The notes below the pieces were generated by a model, which saw only the letters and a list, made by a program, of their open reading frames with translations, was not told the DNA's origin and ran no database searches. 9,059 bases of DNA from Spirochaetota bacterium (lineage in GTDB: Bacteria; Spirochaetota; UBA12135; COTS27): assembly GCA_030621685.1 (NCBI GenBank), contig JAUXHF010000062.1, positions 1-9,059 of the forward strand, read 5' to 3'. The position numbers were made by a program, and so were the translations under genes. The first letter of the stretch is position 1; the number at the start of each line of letters is the position of its first letter. This document shows, one piece after another, positions 6,232 through 9,059 of the stretch.

Positions 6232-7106
6232 TGCCCCGCCATTAAAGAAAAATACATGACCGTAGCAAAAAGTATCATAACCAAAGAAAGTACCTGCCCC
6301 ATAGACATGAACAGCCATACAGAGCCTATCGTTTCTCCGGGATCTTTGAAAATTTCATCAGGCTGGCGCAGGAACTCTACAGCATATCGTCCTAGGCTAT
6401 ACAACATAACATACAGCAAGGCCAGCATGCCCGGAATGCTTTTCAACCGCTTTCGCAAAACCCAAAGAATGATAAAAGCCAGCAAGCCCTCTACAAAAGC
6501 CTCGTATAACTGGCTAGGATGCCTTAGTTGTTCAAAAGGTAGGTTTGTGCTGGGGTTTATAAAATACATGCCCCATGCTTTTTCAGTTATTCTGCCATAA
6601 AGCTCGGCATTCATGAAATTTCCCAGTCGCCCAAAAGTATAACCTAAGGCAATTCCCGGAATCCATAAGTCGATGCTCTGCCAAAACGGAAACTTTTTTA
6701 CACGGTTAAAAATATAACAGCTCATTACAAAGCCAATGAAACCGCCATGATAAGACATTCCTGAAATACCACTAAACTGCAGACCATTAGCCGTTCGGCT
6801 AAACGGGAGAATGGCTTCTAAGGGATTCGTGAAAAAGAAGGCTGTATCGTAAAACAGCAAGTATCCCAACCTGCCTCCAAGAATAACGCCTATTATTGTG
6901 TACAGGTAGGCATCATAAATATCGCTAGCTTCTATGGGGAAACTAGCTTCTTTGTGTCTAATGCGCCATTTGGCTAGCTCGCCAGCCGTAATAAAGGTGA
7001 ATATATAACCTAGGCTATACCAGCGAATCTGAATAAACCCCAAATCCAGCAATACTGGGGATATGCCAAGTGGTAGGTTTTGATACCATTGAAGTAAGCT
7101 TTCCAT
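6210..7106 (-). CDS. lgt: Prolipoprotein diacylglyceryl transferase
   Basis: An integral inner-membrane enzyme that moves diacylglycerol from phosphatidylglycerol to the lipobox Cys of prolipoproteins, the first step of lipoprotein maturation. The 298 residues match the usual length (E. coli about 291). Multiple hydrophobic helices carry the family motifs in order: ILGGRLGY (75-82), GMSYHGG (116-122, His120 equivalent to E. coli His103), GRLGNFMNAELYGR (159-172, Arg160 equivalent to E. coli Arg143), RHPSQLYEA (195-203) and GRYAVEFLRQPD (239-250, Arg240 equivalent to Arg239). The start is firm: AGGAAGGA ends 8 nt before the ATG. The last residues and stop lie in an 11-bp tandem duplication. 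The S55 gene follows after 111 bp. No missing catalytic residue was seen. Confidence 0.97.
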   Translation of the reverse strand: MESLLQWYQNLPLGISPVLLDLGFIQIRWYSLGYIFTFITAGELAKWRIRHKEASFPIEASDIYDAYLYTIIGVILGGRLGYLLFYDTAFFFTNPLEAILPFSRTANGLQFSGISGMSYHGGFIGFVMSCYIFNRVKKFPFWQSIDLWIPGIALGYTFGRLGNFMNAELYGRITEKAWGMYFINPSTNLPFEQLRHPSQLYEAFVEGLLAFIILWVLRKRLKSIPGMLALLYVMLYSLGRYAVEFLRQPDEIFKDPGETIGSVWLFMSMGQVLSLVMILFATVMYFSLMAGQQKISKK

Positions 7107-7114
7107 TATATATT

Positions 7115-7122
7115 TCCTTCCT
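7115..7122 (-). promoter_or_regulatory. Strong lgt ribosome-binding site
   Basis: Minus-strand AGGAAGGA with 8 nt to the ATG at 7106-7104. It is the strongest Shine-Dalgarno in the window and fixes the lgt start. Confidence 0.8.
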
Positions 7123-7126
7123 GCTC

Positions 7127-7139
7127 GCGTTTTAAACGC
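7127..7139. promoter_or_regulatory. 13-bp palindrome in the lgt leader, possible operator
   Basis: GCGTTT-T-AAACGC is a perfect inverted repeat around one base. It lies between the candidate -10 box (7153-7158) and the lgt Shine-Dalgarno, just past the expected transcription start. With no loop it suits a dimeric DNA-binding protein better than an RNA hairpin. No regulator is identifiable. Confidence 0.3.
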
Positions 7140-7152
7140 CGCTTGCCTTATG

Positions 7153-7158
7153 ATTATA
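7153..7158 (-). promoter_or_regulatory. Candidate -10 box for lgt
   Basis: Minus-strand TATAAT matches the sigma-70 -10 consensus 47 bp upstream of the lgt ATG. No good -35 is found at 16-18 bp; TTAACA lies 21 bp upstream, too far for a standard promoter. AT-rich sequence makes chance hits common. Confidence 0.35.
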
Positions 7159-7315
7159 ATGCAAATTTTACGAAAACTTTGTTAAAAGAAAGATATTTTT
7201 GTTACTCGGTCATTTTTTTGCCGATTTCCCTTTCAAGCTAGCTCTACTTACCTTAGCCAAAAGCAGCATCTAGCTGCCAAGCGCTGGCTAGCCTCATTAC
7301 AAACATGAAAAAAAG

Positions 7316-7345
7316 CGGGAAAAGCAACCTGTTTAAAAGGAAAAG
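7316..7345. repeat. Degenerate partial copy of the 3' end of the GT26-like gene
   Basis: The 30 bp at 7316-7345 match 7432-7461, inside the GT26-like gene 3' end (about codons 224-233), at 23 of 30 ungapped positions. The copy lies in the 271-bp spacer between that gene and lgt and is not in a continuing open frame. The rest of the spacer (about 7200-7310) holds short GCTAGC and GCCA/TGGC inverted repeats but no recognisable gene. Confidence 0.35.
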
Positions 7346-7377
7346 TTTTAGAAAAATATATACTCTAAAAAAACTGC

Positions 7378-8130
7378 CTACTTGACCTGCTTGGCAGCAA
7401 CATGTAACTGCCAAGCTAATACCAGCATATACGGGAAAAGTAGCCAGTTTAAGGGGGAAAACATTCCTTTCGAAAATTCTTTAAACATGTCTTTAGCCAT
7501 GTGCCCAGCAGCCACTGCTGAAACAGGACGCCTTAAACCTTTCCTTGGCGCTGTAAAAACCCTAAGCGCTCCTTGTGTCATAAAAAAAACCCGATTGGGC
7601 AAAATTTTTACTAGCTCTTTCAGCCATGGCTCTCCATGAGGCGTTACAAAAATAATATGAGGAGCCGTCTTCATTAAAAGTTTCAAAATATTCTCTGGGC
7701 TGTATGTTTGCAGCATAGCCTTAGAAATAAAACTGCCATGAAAGGGCCTTCCAAATAGCAGTTTGATGTTATGCCGTATTTTGTACTCTTGCTTAGCTTT
7801 ATGACCAAAAAAAAGCATTGTTTTCTTCTCTGTTACGGCATATTCCATAATATCGAAAAACAGCGCTGTAACAGAACTATAGTAGTTTTTTTTACATAGA
7901 AAACTTAAACTAGCACTCTCGCTGATGACAAAATCATGGCCTATTTTCTTTTTTTTCCGCCAAGGAAGTAACATATCCCGTAGTCTTATAGTAGCAAAAC
8001 ATAAGCCCGACCCATGTCCATGTAAGGCGGCTTCCTCCACAGGCTCTAGAGTTTTCGCCACTAAGGCAATAATATCTTGCTCTTTCTCAAAAACAAGACG
8101 AACTTTGTTACATTCAAGACTATTTAGCAT
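7378..8130 (-). CDS. WecG/TagA/CpsF (GT26)-like glycosyltransferase, divergent
   Basis: A 250-residue protein whose second half follows the GT26 pattern: KKTMLFFGHKAKQ (102-114, the usual LLGG segment), GRPFHGSF (127-134, usual G.GYF), SPENILKLLMKTAPHIIFVTPHGEPWLKEL (144-173, usual P-D-L-VG-G-P-K-E-W) and QGALRVFTAPRKGLRRP (186-202, usual GG-FD--AG--KRAP). GT26 enzymes transfer N-acetylmannosamine or a related sugar to a polyprenyl-diphosphate-linked glycan at the inner membrane face. The Asp-Gly motif of the first half is not found; the equivalent position seems to be VISESASL (68-75). A hydrophobic C-terminal helix (about 228-240) may bind the membrane. The start is weakly supported: no Shine-Dalgarno precedes the ATG. 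The GT2 gene diverges upstream. Family fit is moderate, activity uncertain. Confidence 0.6.
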   Translation of the reverse strand: MLNSLECNKVRLVFEKEQDIIALVAKTLEPVEEAALHGHGSGLCFATIRLRDMLLPWRKKKKIGHDFVISESASLSFLCKKNYYSSVTALFFDIMEYAVTEKKTMLFFGHKAKQEYKIRHNIKLLFGRPFHGSFISKAMLQTYSPENILKLLMKTAPHIIFVTPHGEPWLKELVKILPNRVFFMTQGALRVFTAPRKGLRRPVSAVAAGHMAKDMFKEFSKGMFSPLNWLLFPYMLVLAWQLHVAAKQVK

Positions 8131-8159
8131 TTTATCGGAGGAGTATCATTAAAAATAAG

Positions 8160-8174
8160 AATAATATTATTATA
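8160..8174 (-). promoter_or_regulatory. Candidate promoter region and palindrome for the GT26-like gene
   Basis: A perfect 12-bp palindrome AATAATATTATT (8160-8171) overlaps a minus-strand TATAAT (8169-8174), about 40 bp upstream of the start codon. The -35 position (around 8192-8197, GAGCAT) is poor. The AT-rich context lowers the weight of both signals. Confidence 0.3.
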
Positions 8175-8237
8175 ATATAGGCTACTGTTCCATGCTCATT
8201 TCAGTATCGTTATCTGTAACTTTTTAACCCGCTATAA

Positions 8238-8259
8238 AGAAAACAAGCAGAAAACAAGC
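8238..8259. repeat. Perfect 11-bp tandem duplication between divergent glycosyltransferase genes
   Basis: AGAAAACAAGC occurs at 8238-8248 and 8249-8259. It lies in the 235-bp divergent spacer, 107 bp upstream of the GT2 start. The spacer otherwise holds AT-rich promoter-like sequence and no recognisable gene or RNA. Confidence 0.75.
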
Positions 8260-8289
8260 CTAAGAATGCCCCGCCCATAAATTTTATAG

Positions 8290-8295
8290 TATAAT
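8290..8295 (+). promoter_or_regulatory. Candidate -10 box for the GT2 gene
   Basis: TATAAT on the plus strand, 70 bp upstream of the proposed TTG start. The -35 position (about 8267-8272) is not TTGACA-like. A second candidate, TATACT, lies at 8308-8313. Low weight in AT-rich DNA. Confidence 0.3.
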
Positions 8296-8365
8296 AATGA
8301 TATTTTATATACTCTACTTTCCCTAGCAAATTTCCTAACAAGAAAAATTAAAAGAATCTTCTTCC

Positions 8366-9059
8366 TTGATTTCTATAGCCATTGTCATTCCAACCTATAA
8401 CGAGGCATCAAATATCGAAAACTTGTTCGATAGAATTTTCGCTACGGTTCCAGACGCTTACGTCATCATTGTTGACGATAACTCACCCGATAATACATGG
8501 AAGATTGTAGAGCAGCGTGCCCTGCACAACCCACGAATAGTGCTGGTAAAAGGCGAAAAGAAAAACGGCTTAGCCGATGCCTACCGCCGAGGCTTTCGCC
8601 GTGCCTTAGAATTTTCTGCTGATGTTATTGTGCAAATGGATGGAGACCTCTCGCATCGCCCCGAGACGATTACTGAGCTTGCCCAGCTAACGCGTAGCTA
8701 CGATTTGGTAATAGGATCTCGTTATACAAAGGGAATAAACGTTATCAACTGGCCGCTTTCTAGAATACTGCTCTCGTATTTTGCCAATGCTTATATAAAA
8801 CTGATTACTGGCATAAACATTCACGATTCCACCAGTGGTTTCAAATGCTTTCGCCGTCACGTCATCGAAAAACTGGATTTTGATAAACTACGCTCTGATG
8901 GCTACGTGTTTCAAGTAGAGGTGAATTACATCTTGAAAAAAGCTGGCTTCAACATTTTTGAACACTCTATAGTGTTCATGGAGAGAGCCTCGGGTACTTC
9001 GAAAATGCGTCTTTCTATTATCCTTGAGGCCTTTATTAAAGTGCTGTTCCTTCGTTTCA
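8366..9059 (+). CDS. GT2 polyprenol-phosphate mannosyltransferase-like glycosyltransferase, N-terminal part
   Basis: The visible 231 codons match the dolichol/polyprenol-phosphate mannose synthase group of GT2: IPTYNE (8-13) and DDNSPDNT (37-44) for nucleotide binding, NGLADAYRRGF (67-77), the metal-binding DGD at 92-94 in QMDGDLSH, GSRY (117-120), DSTSGFKCFRR (154-164), and GTSKMRLSIILEA (210-222). Such enzymes move a sugar, typically mannose from GDP-mannose, onto a polyprenyl phosphate for use outside the cytoplasm; the sugar cannot be read here. The frame is open from 8339 but has no ATG or GTG before the first motif. TTG at 8366 gives the family-typical N-terminus (MISIAIVIPTYNE), though with no clear Shine-Dalgarno. 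The gene runs off the right edge, so any membrane extension is unseen. It diverges from the GT26-like gene. Confidence 0.92.
   Translation, partial: MISIAIVIPTYNEASNIENLFDRIFATVPDAYVIIVDDNSPDNTWKIVEQRALHNPRIVLVKGEKKNGLADAYRRGFRRALEFSADVIVQMDGDLSHRPETITELAQLTRSYDLVIGSRYTKGINVINWPLSRILLSYFANAYIKLITGINIHDSTSGFKCFRRHVIEKLDFDKLRSDGYVFQVEVNYILKKAGFNIFEHSIVFMERASGTSKMRLSIILEAFIKVLFLRF

Noticed and set aside
7230..7310. GCTAGC-rich inverted repeats as a terminator for the GT26-like gene
   Set aside because: Stems are short and bulged, and no T-tract follows on the minus strand.
8128..8149. Five-codon frame MILLR ending one base before the GT26-like start, and CTCCTCC in the same leader
   Set aside because: The mini-frame has no Shine-Dalgarno, and the pyrimidine run is simply the complement of an SD-like sequence on the other strand, which has no gene after it. 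Too short to support a leader peptide.
1..9059. tRNA, rRNA, riboswitch, CRISPR array or insertion sequence
   Set aside because: No cloverleaf, conserved aptamer-like core, spaced repeats, transposase or terminal inverted repeats were seen in the intergenic stretches, all of which are under 275 bp.

Overview
The window is an AT-leaning bacterial segment (GC about 40 % by eye). It holds six protein-coding genes: four complete and two cut by the window edges. Five lie on the minus strand. In their direction of transcription these are a GT26-like glycosyltransferase (8130-7378), lgt (7106-6210), a secreted peptidase S55 (SpoIVB-like) protein (6098-3846), a secreted beta-propeller/Fn3-type protein (3677-933) and an M16 zinc peptidase (710-1, C-terminus missing). 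A GT2 polyprenol-phosphate mannosyltransferase-like gene (8366 to the right edge) diverges on the plus strand. Gaps between the minus-strand genes are 111-271 bp, so they are co-directional but not tightly packed. No RNA gene, insertion sequence or CRISPR array was seen.

The organism is probably a diderm bacterium, since it has Lgt and two large exported proteins. From memory of the families, S55 proteins with the Ser half before the His half, paired with a propeller protein, are known in Acidobacteriota. The GT26-like protein looks most like the form I remember from Spirochaetota, in which the usual Asp-Gly motif is absent. I cannot decide between these lineages or exclude another.

Functional reading: the central pair (S55 peptidase-like protein and large beta-rich protein) looks like an uncharacterised envelope module. 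It sits next to the lipoprotein-modifying enzyme Lgt and a metallopeptidase. The two glycosyltransferases at the right edge suggest a polyprenol-linked envelope glycan pathway, but their substrates cannot be read from sequence.

The most unusual non-coding signal is a set of short tandem duplications with units of 9-11 bp (about one helical turn) at gene edges. There are three 11-bp units ending in the Shine-Dalgarno of the M16 gene, three 9-bp units abutting the start codon of the propeller gene, and two perfect 11-bp units across the stop codon of lgt, where the second copy creates the stop. Two more perfect 11-bp units lie between the divergent glycosyltransferase genes.
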